Shown in pieces: positions 7,462 to 16,408 of a DNA stretch of 39,840 nucleotides. The notes beneath the pieces are model-generated. The model saw only the letters and a list, made by a program, of their open reading frames with translations. It had not been told where the DNA came from and made no database searches. The translations under genes were made by a program, and so were the position numbers. Within the stretch, counting starts at the first letter, position 1. Each line of letters starts with the position of its first letter. The stretch is from Phycisphaerae bacterium (GTDB lineage Bacteria; Planctomycetota; Phycisphaerae; UBA1845; Fen-1342), in assembly GCA_030612705.1 (NCBI GenBank), contig JAUWNI010000026.1:1-39840 (forward strand), read 5' to 3'.

Positions 7462-7510
7462 TAAAAGGAGGGTGCGGCCCCGATGGCGGGAGGGAATGCC
7501 CGGGGCCGCA
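7462..7510 (-). terminator. possible terminator of the motA-motB operon
   Basis: On the minus strand, TGCGGCCCCG and CGGGGCCGCA (arms at 7501-7510 and 7473-7482) make a strong stem with an 18-base loop. A TTTT run follows seven bases later (7462-7465). It lies about 130 bases past the motB stop. The large loop and displaced T run make it uncertain. Confidence 0.4.
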
Positions 7511-7641
7511 ACAGTATGGGAGCTACGATTTAAGAATAACGGATTCACAACCATGCCCGCTATTCGGGTTTCTAGGTACATCGCGAAACTGGTCGTTGAT
7601 CCGCACAACAGCACTTGCTATGGGGAAATAAGTGGGGACTG

Positions 7642-8361
7642 CTACGGCTGGAATTCATCCAAGGTCTGATCGACTTGAATCAGTTCGACCACGTCGTTCC
7701 TCTGCCGCTGCCCGGCGTCGGCTGAACTGCGCGTGATCGGCTGGGTGGTACCCGCGCCGACGATCTGGATACGTCGCACGTCGATTCCGTTCTCGATCAA
7801 CAACGCCGCCGCCGCCCGCGCCCGCTGGATCGAGAGGTCCATATGGTCTGTAAACGACGTTCCATCCACCGGCCGCTTGTTGCAGTATCCGCGGACCTCG
7901 ATCAGCGTCGTATAGCCGCATAATTGCTGAGCGTATTCGGCCACCCGAGCGGCTTCGGTTTCGCTCAGCTCGGCGGACAGCTCGGCGAAATGGAAGCGAC
8001 CGCCGGGCTGATAGTGGTTGGCGGGCCGAATGCTGGTGACCCGATCGCGCTTGCCGCGGGGGCCTTCGTCGCTGGTGTGACCGAAGTCATCGGCGTGAAC
8101 AGGCAGGACCAGGAAGGTCATCTCGTCGATATTCTTGGGGATGAGCACGTCTTCGGTGGGCAGGTATTGGGCGCCGCCGGAATACCCGAAGGCCTCTTTG
8201 ATGGCCTGCATGAAGTCCATCATTTTCTGGTCCTGCTTGATCTCGCTCATCGCCAACAGCAGGACGAAGAAGGTCAGCAGCAGGGTGACCATGTCGCCAT
8301 AGGTCACCATCCAGGCCGGCGCGCCGGCCGCTGCCGCTTCCTTCTTCTTCTTGACCGCCAT
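7642..8361 (-). CDS. motB: flagellar motor stator protein MotB
   Basis: The 239-residue protein has a lysine-rich start (MAVKKKKEA), then the MotB membrane helix VTYGDMVTLLLTFFVLLLAM, with D23 as the proton-carrying aspartate. A linker follows, then an OmpA-like peptidoglycan-binding domain over about residues 145-235 (SIQRARAAAALLIENGID, VGAGTTQP, RNDVVEL). With MotA it forms the ion-driven stator anchored to the cell wall. The gene follows motA by 32 bases on the same strand. Length and domain order are normal. Confidence 0.95.
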   Translation of the reverse strand: MAVKKKKEAAAAGAPAWMVTYGDMVTLLLTFFVLLLAMSEIKQDQKMMDFMQAIKEAFGYSGGAQYLPTEDVLIPKNIDEMTFLVLPVHADDFGHTSDEGPRGKRDRVTSIRPANHYQPGGRFHFAELSAELSETEAARVAEYAQQLCGYTTLIEVRGYCNKRPVDGTSFTDHMDLSIQRARAAAALLIENGIDVRRIQIVGAGTTQPITRSSADAGQRQRNDVVELIQVDQTLDEFQP

Positions 8362-8393
8362 CGCGCGATCTCCTGCGGGCCGGTCGAACGGCG

Positions 8394-9170
8394 TTACTCG
8401 GTCTCGGATTCAATGGCACTGCGTTGTTTGGCGTCGAGGAACGCGAGCATCTTCTGTTGGACAATGCGCGGGTTGTCGCCGGCCTGAATGCTCATCACGC
8501 CACGAATGATGAGCAACTTGGCGGAAATCTCCTGGTCGCTGCGCAGGGCCAGCTTGTCGGCGATCGGCATTGCGAACAGGTTCGCGATCAGCGAGCCGTA
8601 AAAGGTCGTGATCAGGGCCACGGCCATCGCCGGTCCCAGGCTTTCCGCGTCGCTCATGTTTTGCAGCATGATTACCAGGCCGATCAGTGTTCCGATCATG
8701 CCGAAGGCGGGCGCGTATTTGCCGATGTTGTCGAAGATGGCTTTACCCTTGGCGTGGCGTTCGACAATAGTTTCGACTTCCTGTTCCAGGGCGGTCTCGA
8801 TTACGGTCGGGTCCTGCCCGTCGATCGCCATCCGCAACCCTTGCGTCAGAAACGGATCGTAGTCGCCTTCCGTCAACTGGGATTCGAGACTCAGGATTCC
8901 ATCGCGGCGGGCGACCTCGGCCAGCTTGACCAGGGTCGTGACCGCCCGCACCGAGTCGAACGGCTTGGAGAAGAAGGCGTGGCGGGCAACCTTCATGATC
9001 TTGAGGATCTGCCCGAGCGGGAAGGAAATCATGACGGCCGCCGAGCAGCCCCCGATAACTACCGCCGCCGAAGCCGGGTCGAGGAAGGCCCCCAGGTCGG
9101 ATTTCATTAGGATGGCGGCGAGTATCAGCCCGCTGCCCATCACAATGCCGATAACGGTTGAAATATCCAT
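8394..9170 (-). CDS. motA: flagellar motor stator protein MotA
   Basis: The product (258 residues from MDISTVIGIVMGSGLILAAI) has the four helices of the MotA/PomA family: two near residues 5-22 and 32-55, and two near 140-200 (KYAPAFGMIGTLIGLVIMLQ, then GPAMAVALITTFYGSLIANL). The long cytoplasmic loop between them is the part that contacts the rotor. The start is set at ATG 9170, where PomA-type proteins begin; GTG at 9182, four codons upstream, is possible. It forms a two-gene operon with motB. No other flagellar gene is in the window. Confidence 0.95.
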   Translation of the reverse strand: MDISTVIGIVMGSGLILAAILMKSDLGAFLDPASAAVVIGGCSAAVMISFPLGQILKIMKVARHAFFSKPFDSVRAVTTLVKLAEVARRDGILSLESQLTEGDYDPFLTQGLRMAIDGQDPTVIETALEQEVETIVERHAKGKAIFDNIGKYAPAFGMIGTLIGLVIMLQNMSDAESLGPAMAVALITTFYGSLIANLFAMPIADKLALRSDQEISAKLLIIRGVMSIQAGDNPRIVQQKMLAFLDAKQRSAIESETE

Positions 9171-9287
9171 GACCGCTCGCACGTCTCGCTACGAACATGG
9201 TGCCGGTGACGTTTCGTCCCGGGCGGTGTACACACAACACCGCTGTTCGTATCGACCCGGCAAGTGGCCGCGTTGAATAGGAGCGAG

Positions 9288-10478
9288 TCAGTCCCCCGTG
9301 GTGTCCGGCGCGGGTCCGGAAATATCAGCTTCAGCGGCCGCGAGCTCCTGCTGGGCCAGTTGACGCTGCGATTCGAGCGTCAGGCCCTCCAGCGCGGCAC
9401 GCAGGTAGCCGGACGCCCGCCGTGGATCGTGCAGATAACGGCGGCAGATCAAACCGGTATAGAGGCGCACGGGCGCCACGTCGCCGGCGGTCGGATAGGC
9501 TTCCAGGAATCCCTCGTACGCCCGGACCGCCGCCTCGTACATCTGCGATTGAGCCAAATGGTTGCCGAGCTCCAGTTGCGCCGAGCGCGGCAACACGTGC
9601 CTGGCATCCAGCTCCAGTAATTGCTGATACAGACGCACGGCTTCGTCGAGGTCATGCTCGGAGATCCGGTCGAGAATGTCCTCGCGGAGCTGCTCCACCG
9701 GCGTGAGCTTCAGCGGCTCGAGCGGGCGTGACTCCATCTCCTCCATGACGATCGGCCGTGCCGGTCGCGGGCCGCCGAAATGCATCTCGCCGGTTATTCC
9801 GCCGCGGCGTTGCCAACGGCTCCACAGCGCCAGGAGGTCGAACTGGTTGCGCGCCAGCCCGCGGAACAACAACATCGCCAGCGCCACCAGCAGACCGAAC
9901 GCGTACCCGCCCAGATGCGCGGAAAAGCCGACGTTCGATTCCATCGCGCCGCGGTCGAGCGAGGGAGCGATAACGTTGTCCCACAGGATGATCTTAAAGA
10001 TGATGAAGAACATCGACGGAAGCTGGATCGTCGTGACGATCAGCAGCCATAGCAGGATCGTGATGTGCACGCGTGGGAACAGCACCAGGAACGCCGTCGT
10101 CACCGCCGCGATCGAGCCCGACGCTCCCACGAGCGGATTCGCGTTGGTGTAGGCGAAGATCCAGCCGGCAAACACCCCCCCGGCCAGGTAGAAAAGCACG
10201 TAGTTCAGCGAACCCATCCGGTCGCAGACCGCGTTGCCGAACACCCACAAAAACAGCATGTTGCCCGCCAGGTGCCCGAACCCACCGTGCCGAAACTGGT
10301 AGCTCAGGTATTCGTATAGCGTTGGCACCGAGGCGTGCAGCGGCGGAAGCAACTCGGCCACAAACGTGTTGTGAAACTGGTTGACGAGCAGATAGACCGC
10401 CACGTTCAGACCGACCAGCACCCAGTTACCCACCGGAGGCTTGCGTAGACGAATGTCCGTACCGATCGGAATCAACAT
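9288..10478 (-). CDS. rhomboid-family intramembrane serine protease with TPR-like tail
   Basis: The 396-residue protein starts with a rhomboid core. HGGFGHLAGNMLFLWVFGNA holds the conserved H64, H69 and N73. GASGSI contains the catalytic S120. SAHLGGYAFG contains the catalytic H188, giving the Ser-His dyad of intramembrane proteases. Six helices fit residues 17-210. Unusually there is a long cytoplasmic extension (about 215-396) with helix pairs such as DLDEAVRLYQQLLELDARHV and MYEAAVRAYEGFLEAYPTAG, resembling tetratricopeptide repeats. The substrate is unknown. It is separated from its neighbours by about 50 and 120 bases and may be transcribed with the zinc-ribbon gene upstream. Confidence 0.9.
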   Translation of the reverse strand: MLIPIGTDIRLRKPPVGNWVLVGLNVAVYLLVNQFHNTFVAELLPPLHASVPTLYEYLSYQFRHGGFGHLAGNMLFLWVFGNAVCDRMGSLNYVLFYLAGGVFAGWIFAYTNANPLVGASGSIAAVTTAFLVLFPRVHITILLWLLIVTTIQLPSMFFIIFKIILWDNVIAPSLDRGAMESNVGFSAHLGGYAFGLLVALAMLLFRGLARNQFDLLALWSRWQRRGGITGEMHFGGPRPARPIVMEEMESRPLEPLKLTPVEQLREDILDRISEHDLDEAVRLYQQLLELDARHVLPRSAQLELGNHLAQSQMYEAAVRAYEGFLEAYPTAGDVAPVRLYTGLICRRYLHDPRRASGYLRAALEGLTLESQRQLAQQELAAAEADISGPAPDTTGD

Positions 10479-10501
10479 GCTTTCCGACTGCTCCGCAATC
10501 T

Positions 10502-10520
10502 CACCGGCGGGACGCCGGTG
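10502..10520. repeat. perfect 8-bp hairpin between two genes
   Basis: CACCGGCG and CGCCGGTG around a GGA loop lie between the stop of the zinc-ribbon gene and the start of the rhomboid gene. There is no T run on either side, so it is not a standard terminator. It resembles a short REP-type hairpin. Confidence 0.5.
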
Positions 10521-10525
10521 CCACC

Positions 10526-12460
10526 CTAGGGGGTCGAGGATTTCCGCGGTCGGCGACGAGCCTCGTGCTCCGCGGCGCGCAGCAGTTTAGCTCTCATTGC
10601 CGATGAGAGCGAATCCGGCGGCGTGTTCAGCAAACGCGCCCGCAGTTGCGGACCGCCCGCCGCCAGCAAGTGCCCCCACAAATCCCAGTCGGGCGAGTTC
10701 CTCCCCGGCCGGCCGATCATCCGCTCATCGAGTTCCGCCGGCCAGCCGCTGGTCCAGCGGCCGCGCCGCGCGTCGAGCACGCCGAGCACCGAATATGCGA
10801 ACCCGCGGACCCACGCCGGTTGATCGGACGCCTCGCTCCACAAGTCCAATTGCGGCCGCAAGTGTTGTGCGTTACTTTCAGCCGCGATAATCATCGCCGC
10901 CGCCAACGCGGGATAATCCGGGTCGCGCTGCCCGGGATCCAGCAGTCCCTCGACCTGCGGTGTGCAACCCAGTTCCGCATCCATCCAGCGGTCGAGCATC
11001 GCACACACCGCTCCCCAACCCACCCCCAACTCTTGCAATAGATCCCGTTCGAGCTGCCGGCGCGGCGTCACAACGCGGCGTATAAGTTTCGGCGGCGCGG
11101 GGTACGCTTTGCGCGGGATTTTCAGCGAATCCGGCTCGGCGATCGCACTCGTACGTGCCCAATCCAATGCATCACGCACGGCCGGCCGCGAGAAATCCTC
11201 CGGGCTGTTTTCCGCCGACAGACCGTCGAACGATCGGCCGGCATGACGAGCCAGCGTCCAGGCGATTCGTTGTTGTGCCGCCGGCTTGCTTTTCGGCAGG
11301 ATTGACACCAGCGTCGCGATCATCCGTTGCCGGAGCGATTTGTATTGTGGCGCACACTGCGTCAGGACCATCGCGGCGGCGGCACGGGCCGATGGGGAAC
11401 CACGTTGCGACGCCCGGTCCAAGGCTCCGCGCGCCGCGCGTACTCGAAACTTGAATTCCAGGTCTTTCCGTCTGGGTGGCTTCGCGAGTTCGAACACCTC
11501 GACCGCGAAAACTTCGCCACGTTCCTGACCCAGCCAACTCCAGCTCTCCCAGTACGTCGCGAGCACATCGTCGATTACGGTGGCGTCAGACCGCTCAGCC
11601 AACCCGCGCAACGGCTCGGCCAGACGTTCGGCCGCGCGCCGCTCACTCGCCTGGATGGCATGCGCCTGACGACCGGGGCTGAGTTCGGCCACCCGCGTCA
11701 GAAACATCTGTCGTCGCAGGGCGGTTAGCCAGAGGGATGACAGTTCTTCAGCAACCTCGTCGCCGCCGAGTAAGGCACGGGCGACCAGCACTGTCTCACG
11801 CAGGCCTTCCTCGTTCTGAAGTTTCTTGAGTAGAGGGAGCCAGTGTTCTTCACCACCGCGGGCGAAGAGTTCGACCGCCGCCGCCCGGTTGCGAGTCTGT
11901 TGCCCACCGCCGACCCTCGCCGATTCCTCCACCCCGCGCGCCAGCTCGGGCAGCGCCGCCGACCCCAGGCTCAGCAGGGCCTCGAAAGCTTGCGTTCGAT
12001 CAGCGGCCGACTCGGCTTCGAGTAACTGCTTGACCCACTTCGATCCAACCGCGATGGGCTTGCGTGCCACCGCCGGCGCGCTCGCCGGATATTCGCCCCG
12101 CCGGATGCGACCCTCGTAAATCCGCACGCCGGAAAAGATCAGCGCCACCAACACCACCACTCCCAAACCCGTCACCGTCCACGCGCGGACCGAGACAAAT
12201 TGGAGTCGGCGGCGCAGCGGTAAGCGCTTGCCTGCCGCCGGATCGTAGTAGCAGTGCGGGCAGTACTCCGTCCCCGGGGCCATGTCCGCCCGGCACTTCG
12301 GGCATTTCCCCGCTACCTCGACATGTTGCGGGGATTCGCACACCGGAATCGGCACCGTAAACCCCATCCCACAAGCTGGACAACGCTTGCCCTGACCGGC
12401 GGTGTCATCCTCGGCCACCAACGTACGCTTGCAATGCGGGCAGCGGATTTTCAGAGGCAT
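10526..12460 (-). CDS. zinc-ribbon, single-helix membrane protein with HEAT-like helical repeats
   Basis: The 644-residue protein begins with two zinc-ribbon modules: CPHC...CPAC (residues 8-11 and 32-35, with KRCPACGMGF) and CPKC...CPHC (near residues 53-72, with TEYCPHCYYDP). One membrane helix follows (about 93-112, WTVTGLGVVVLVALIFSGV). The remaining 500 residues are Ala/Leu/Arg-rich helices with repeat-like pairs such as AFEALLSLGSAALPELARGV, consistent with HEAT-type repeats. No catalytic motif is visible. The architecture is frequent among planctomycete proteins of unknown role. Both zinc ribbons keep all cysteines, so the gene appears intact. It is first of a likely two-gene unit with the rhomboid gene. 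Confidence 0.8.
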   Translation of the reverse strand: MPLKIRCPHCKRTLVAEDDTAGQGKRCPACGMGFTVPIPVCESPQHVEVAGKCPKCRADMAPGTEYCPHCYYDPAAGKRLPLRRRLQFVSVRAWTVTGLGVVVLVALIFSGVRIYEGRIRRGEYPASAPAVARKPIAVGSKWVKQLLEAESAADRTQAFEALLSLGSAALPELARGVEESARVGGGQQTRNRAAAVELFARGGEEHWLPLLKKLQNEEGLRETVLVARALLGGDEVAEELSSLWLTALRRQMFLTRVAELSPGRQAHAIQASERRAAERLAEPLRGLAERSDATVIDDVLATYWESWSWLGQERGEVFAVEVFELAKPPRRKDLEFKFRVRAARGALDRASQRGSPSARAAAAMVLTQCAPQYKSLRQRMIATLVSILPKSKPAAQQRIAWTLARHAGRSFDGLSAENSPEDFSRPAVRDALDWARTSAIAEPDSLKIPRKAYPAPPKLIRRVVTPRRQLERDLLQELGVGWGAVCAMLDRWMDAELGCTPQVEGLLDPGQRDPDYPALAAAMIIAAESNAQHLRPQLDLWSEASDQPAWVRGFAYSVLGVLDARRGRWTSGWPAELDERMIGRPGRNSPDWDLWGHLLAAGGPQLRARLLNTPPDSLSSAMRAKLLRAAEHEARRRPRKSSTP

Positions 12461-12945
12461 GTCGTACTCGACCGTAGCCGTTTACACCCGTTTGGAAATC
12501 GTAGCGCCGAACCTCCGGGCCCGGCGTCGCGCGGCTTTCGCGAATGATTCTAAGTCATGCCGCGAGCATCAGGTAGGTTCCTTACGGAGTTTCCCTCGAA
12601 CGAAGTGGAAGGGATTGGAAAGGCTCACGTAACCTGTCGGGGTTTTCTTACGCGCGCGGTTGAAGTATCTTGGGCGTCTCACTCATGCGTTGAACAGCAC
12701 GACAGGTCAACATGTCCGATACCAACGCCGTCAAGTGGTTGCACACGCAACTGCTCCACGCTCAGTCCAAAGACATCTGCCACTGACGAAGACAGACCCC
12801 CGACACTCGAAGCCCGTTTGGGTGGCCCCCCTTGGACCCTCGGCCCCTCGGACCCTTGGACCCTTTGGTTACGGCCAAAGTCCGCGCTATGTCATGGCGG
12901 AGGTAGTTTTGTGACCGGCCAACTGCCGGCTTAGCCACGGGGGCC
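12461..12945. other. gap with no well-supported gene
   Basis: This 485-base stretch has no ORF with good support. A 24-codon frame at 12712-12786 (MSDTNAVKWLHTQLLHAQSK then DICH) starts six bases after AGG and has tidy codon use, so it could be a tiny gene or the 5' remnant of a broken one. Around 12828-12866 short CGGACCCTTGGACCC-like units are repeated. The segment near 12932 (TTAGCCACGGGGGCC) resembles part of the palindrome at 7200-7353. Confidence 0.4.
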
Positions 12946-13140
12946 TCACGAAAAGCGGGAGCAGGACGGGGTACTGCATCCCGAACCGCCACGGCCCCTC
13001 GTATGGGTGGCCGGTGCCGTTACCAGTCGCTCAACGTTCTTAACGCCGCACTTCGGGCAGCATATTTTCTGCCCGGCTCGCAGTACGAGTTCGTCGAATT
13101 CGTGATCGCAATCCCGGCAGCGATATGAGTAAATCGGCAT
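12946..13140 (-). CDS. FmdB-family zinc-ribbon protein
   Basis: The 64-residue protein starts MPIYSYRCRDCDHEFDELV, the standard opening of the FmdB/CxxC regulatory-protein family. The first CxxC (C8, C11) and the second (KICCPKCG, near residues 27-31) form one zinc ribbon. The tail is Gly/Ser/Cys-rich (GRGGSGCSTPSCSRFS), also usual. FmdB was named as a putative regulator of formamidase genes, but most members have no proven role. It stands alone between a gap and hemW. Confidence 0.85.
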   Translation of the reverse strand: MPIYSYRCRDCDHEFDELVLRAGQKICCPKCGVKNVERLVTAPATHTRGRGGSGCSTPSCSRFS

Positions 13141-13370
13141 GGTTCCGTATCAGCCTCCGCATGAAAGATTCTGTGGTGTGGTCGCCACTCTTAATATCGT
13201 CCCTCAAAACTCTCAATATACACTTTCATGATTATATTTCCCGCCTTTGTGGTGGCCATAATAAGTTTTCGTGTATCTTTCCCACAGGGCATGACGGTTC
13301 GGACGCCGACAATCAGAGCCCCGAGCGCACACTACGTTCGCGTAGGTGCCGGATAACCGTTCCGGGGCCG

Positions 13371-14513
13371 CTATAGGAAATCGGCCACCACCGTATCGGC
13401 TAATAAAAGCCCGGCCCGCGTCAGCCTCACCCGCTGATCCGTCACTTCGAGCAGCCCTGTTTCGCAATGCCGCCGCACTGCCTCGCTAAAGAAATCGACC
13501 GGATCCTGCCCATAACGCCGCTCGAAACGGCGGCGGTCAATCCCCTCGATCAGGCGCAGTTCGAGCATGGCCGTTTCACGAGCCCGCTGCTCAATCGAGC
13601 GACGTTCTTCCTCAACTCGCGGGCCGCGCCCCGCCAGGACCGCCTCGGTGTATCCCGCAACTTCGGCAACGTTCTTGTACCGCGCGCCGTCCACCAACCC
13701 CGCCGCCGACGGTCCGATGCCCAGGTACGGCTCGTTGTGCCAATAAACAAGGTTATGTCGGCATCGGTAGCCCGGACGGGAAAAGTTGCTGATCTCGTAA
13801 TGCACATAGCCGGCGTCCGACAGTGTGTCGATCGTTCGCTCGTACATCGCCGCGTCGAGGTCCTGATCGACCCGCGTAACCTTTCCCGCCTGAAGCTGGT
13901 CGTATAGCCGCGTCCCCGGCTCAAACGTCAGGCTGTAGCAGGATAGATGCTCGGGCTGCAATCCGATCGCTTGTTCAAGACTCGCCAGCCATGATTCCAG
14001 CGTCTGCCCCGGAATCGCGAAGATCAGATCCAGATTTACACACCCCAGACCCGCCTCGCGACAAACGGCGACCGTCTCAGCAACCTGTACCGGCCGATGG
14101 CCGCGCTCCAGCACGGCTAGTTCCGCTACGTCGAACGACTGCGCGCCGATCGACACACGGTTGACACCCGCCGAGACCAGCACCTTGGCGATCTCGGGCG
14201 TTACCGTTGCGGGATTGGCCTCGACCGTAAATTCGAGCTCGGCACCGGGTCGCGCCAGCGCCCGAAGCCGATCCAGCAGGCGGCCCAGCTCTTCCGGCGG
14301 CAACATCGTTGGAGTCCCACCCCCGACAAAAATCGTCTCCACCTCCAACGTTTGCCCGGCAACGTAACCATCAAGCTCGCGTAACAGCGCGTCCACCAGC
14401 GGGCCCACTATTCCCTCCACCGGCACGATCGAGTAAAAATCGCAATAGCCGCACAGTCGTCGGCAAAACGGAACGTGTACGTAAATGGCTCGAATCGGCT
14501 CGGTTATTGTCAT
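13371..14513 (-). CDS. hemW: HemW-type radical SAM haem chaperone / coproporphyrinogen oxidase-like protein
   Basis: The 380-residue product (from MTITEPIRAIYVHVPFC) has the radical-SAM cluster motif C17-x3-C21-x2-C24 in CRRLCGYCDFYS, preceded by YVHVPF as in HemN/HemW. Further family features are FVGGGTPTMLPPEEL (SAM-binding glycine motif), VEANPATVTPE, GVNRVSIGAQSFD and the C-terminal HemN-like region. The compact N-terminus fits HemW, which binds and delivers haem, better than true HemN, the anaerobic coproporphyrinogen dehydrogenase. ATG 14513 is preferred over an upstream in-frame ATG because the family motif begins there, although its ribosome site is weak. It diverges from the FHA gene 111 bases away. 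Confidence 0.9.
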   Translation of the reverse strand: MTITEPIRAIYVHVPFCRRLCGYCDFYSIVPVEGIVGPLVDALLRELDGYVAGQTLEVETIFVGGGTPTMLPPEELGRLLDRLRALARPGAELEFTVEANPATVTPEIAKVLVSAGVNRVSIGAQSFDVAELAVLERGHRPVQVAETVAVCREAGLGCVNLDLIFAIPGQTLESWLASLEQAIGLQPEHLSCYSLTFEPGTRLYDQLQAGKVTRVDQDLDAAMYERTIDTLSDAGYVHYEISNFSRPGYRCRHNLVYWHNEPYLGIGPSAAGLVDGARYKNVAEVAGYTEAVLAGRGPRVEEERRSIEQRARETAMLELRLIEGIDRRRFERRYGQDPVDFFSEAVRRHCETGLLEVTDQRVRLTRAGLLLADTVVADFL

Positions 14514-14624
14514 CGCGGCCCACTTTGCGTAGCATATCGGTGACGTAGCGAGCATTGATGATAGCAAGTTCGACCGGGCGTGACCGTAATTGGCCCGGCA
14601 AACGAGATGCAAAAGGAACTGAGC

Positions 14625-15116
14625 ATGGATGTCGTCCTGGTTATGTTCAAAGACGACGAGCGACGCGAGTTTCCCCTCGGCTCGAAAAAAACACTCCTCG
14701 GGCGCCGGCAGGACTGCGACCTACGCATCCCCACCCGTGATGTCTCACGCCGACACTGCGAGATCGGCCCCGGCGAGAAAAGAAGCGAACTGATCGTCCG
14801 CGATCTCGGTAGCTCCAACGGCACATTCGTAAACGACAAACGCATCGCCGAGGCCAAGCTCAAGCCGGGTGATCGGCTCACGATCGGTCCGGTCACCTTC
14901 GTCATCCGGATCAACGGGGAGCCCGCCGTCATCACACCCAAGGATGTCACCCCCGATTTGGAGAGAGCCGAGGAAGTCGTTATCCCGGTGCCGGCCGACG
15001 GCATCGACACGGACGACATTCTCGACCTGGGCGACATCGAATTCGACCTCGACGACCCCACCTCGGCCATCGAGGCCATGCTCGACGAAGAGGACGAGGA
15101 AGACAAAAAAAAGTAA
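14625..15116 (+). CDS. FHA-domain phosphothreonine-binding protein
   Basis: The 163-residue product (from MDVVLVMFKDDERREFPLGS) is a single forkhead-associated domain over residues 5-95 plus an acidic tail. The FHA signature is complete: GR at 26-27, SRRH at 41-44 and NGTF at 65-68. These residues bind phosphothreonine in partner proteins. The C-terminal 70 residues are Asp/Glu-rich and end EEDEEDKKK. The ATG at 14625 is chosen because AAGGA lies eight bases upstream; earlier in-frame ATGs at 14580 and 14607 lack one. It lies 51 bases before a membrane-anchored protein gene on the same strand, and the two probably form one unit. Confidence 0.9.
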   Translation: MDVVLVMFKDDERREFPLGSKKTLLGRRQDCDLRIPTRDVSRRHCEIGPGEKRSELIVRDLGSSNGTFVNDKRIAEAKLKPGDRLTIGPVTFVIRINGEPAVITPKDVTPDLERAEEVVIPVPADGIDTDDILDLGDIEFDLDDPTSAIEAMLDEEDEEDKKK

Positions 15117-15167
15117 CTTCCGACACACTCACGTATCCTCCGGCCACGTCAAGCGGAAAGGAATCCC

Positions 15168-15863
15168 TTGACCCCCTCCGAAGAAACCGCCCTCCGAAAC
15201 GCGGCTCGACCGCGGCGGCGACGACGGTTGCGCCTCATCTTGATACTCCTGCCGCTGGTGCTGTTCGCGGCGGTCTTGTATATGGGCGCCGCGATAACCT
15301 GCCGGCCGGCCTGGTACCAGCCGCTCTCGATCGACTATCAGCGACTCGAAGACGATAAGCGCGCCCAGCATCGGCTCGAGAACACGATCAGCGCCGCCCT
15401 GAACGACCGTCGGCCGGTTGTGATCGAGTTGGACGAGGCCCAGGTCAACCGCTGGATCGCCGCCCGCGACGAGCTTTGGCCGACCGAGGTACCCTCGATC
15501 GAGCCGTTCTCCCACCCGCAGGTCGTGCTCGAAAGCAGGAACCGCATCCGCCTGGCGGCTCAGGTCGAACATGCGGGCACGCAGGTCGTTCTCTCGGCGA
15601 TGTTCCACGTGGACTTGCAACCCGACGCCGTGGTTGTGACCTGGGACTCCGTGCAGGCCGGCACGTTGCCCACGCCGCGAGTGCTGCTCGAAAAAGCCGC
15701 CCGTAAGGTAGCTGGTTACGCGGACCTGCCCGACCAGGCCGTCGCCGACGGGCGGATAACGCTGCCGAACGAATGGCTGTGGCCCAACGGCAAGCGTCCC
15801 TTCCGAATCACCGGTTTTACAATTACCAGCGGCAAGCTGCGCGTCCAACTGGAGCCGTTGTAG
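15168..15863 (+). CDS. membrane-anchored protein of unknown function
   Basis: The 231-residue protein starts at a TTG codon five bases after AAAGGA. An Arg-rich cytoplasmic stretch (ARPRRRRRLR) precedes one hydrophobic segment (about residues 24-42, LILILLPLVLFAAVLYMGA). The remaining 185 residues should lie outside the inner membrane. They alternate polar and hydrophobic residues in a beta-rich pattern (VVIELDEAQVNRWIAARDEL; HVDLQPDAVVVTWDS), somewhat like lipid-transfer or AsmA-type folds, but I cannot assign a family. It follows the FHA gene by 51 bases. Near 15601 lies a sequence resembling a degenerate parS site (see rejected items). Confidence 0.75.
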   Translation: MTPSEETALRNAARPRRRRRLRLILILLPLVLFAAVLYMGAAITCRPAWYQPLSIDYQRLEDDKRAQHRLENTISAALNDRRPVVIELDEAQVNRWIAARDELWPTEVPSIEPFSHPQVVLESRNRIRLAAQVEHAGTQVVLSAMFHVDLQPDAVVVTWDSVQAGTLPTPRVLLEKAARKVAGYADLPDQAVADGRITLPNEWLWPNGKRPFRITGFTITSGKLRVQLEPL

Positions 15864-16408
15864 GGCATCATCGGCACGGACAACGACAACCGGACGTGTA
15901 ACAGTTAAGGTGGGCTTCGAGGGAGGATGTGGCGTCCGCCGCGAAAGTCATGTAGCGGCCGACCCCCGAGTCAGCCGATCCCGTGAGCGGCTATTTTCCC
16001 GTACTCTACGGCCGACACGGGGGGCGGCCGCTACATTTCTAGGCTTCCCCCCCCGCCTGAATTGCCGCGCACGCGTGGCAAACATTATTTTACGACAGGT
16101 AGACGCAACCGCTCACGGCGCTACTATTCTATAACCTTGTCTAAGAAACCGCTCTAGAGCGGTTTTCACGAGTCTGTAGCGGCCCGCGCCCCGCGCGGCC
16201 GGCACTTGTCCACAGACGTCTACGGCCGCGCGGGGCGTGGGTCACTACACTTTGTCGATACACTCTCTAGAGCATTTTCAGTTTAAGTGTAGCGTCCGTG
16301 CCCGGTACCGGATGTAGTATCATCGAAGTACCTACGGCCGACAGGGGCGTCGACCGTTACAGGGAAAGTGATAACACTCTAGCCCGTGCAGTAACCGAGG
16401 TTGCAGTA
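15864..16408. repeat. repeat-rich gap with three palindromic elements
   Basis: No gene is seen. Three GTAGCG-type palindromes follow one another: 15938-16040 (GTCCGCCGCGAAAGTCATGT ... GGCGGCCGCTACA, a family A copy), 16176-16252 (GTAGCGGCCCGCGCCCCGCG mirrored by CGCGGGGCGTGGGTCACTAC) and 16290-16361 (GTGTAGCGTCCGTGCCC ... GGGGCGTCGACCGTTAC). Between them is the hairpin at 16146-16166. A short GTAGCAGTCCGCCACAAGAG fragment also lies at 17346, after the next gene. Confidence 0.7.
16146..16166 (+). terminator. palindromic hairpin with T run, possible terminator
   Basis: AAACCGCTCTAGAGCGGTTT is a perfect palindrome followed by one more T on the plus strand, and it reads similarly in the other direction. 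It lies 280 bases past the membrane-protein gene, so its link to that transcript is uncertain. A related CTCTAGAGCATTTTCAG sequence follows at 16264. Confidence 0.4.

Noticed and set aside
15601-15616. parS-like sequence TGTTCCACGTGGACTT about 4 kb from parB
   Set aside because: Only about 13 of 16 bases match the consensus, all on one side of the CACGTG core. It lies inside a coding region, and a single copy is not evidence of a centromere site.
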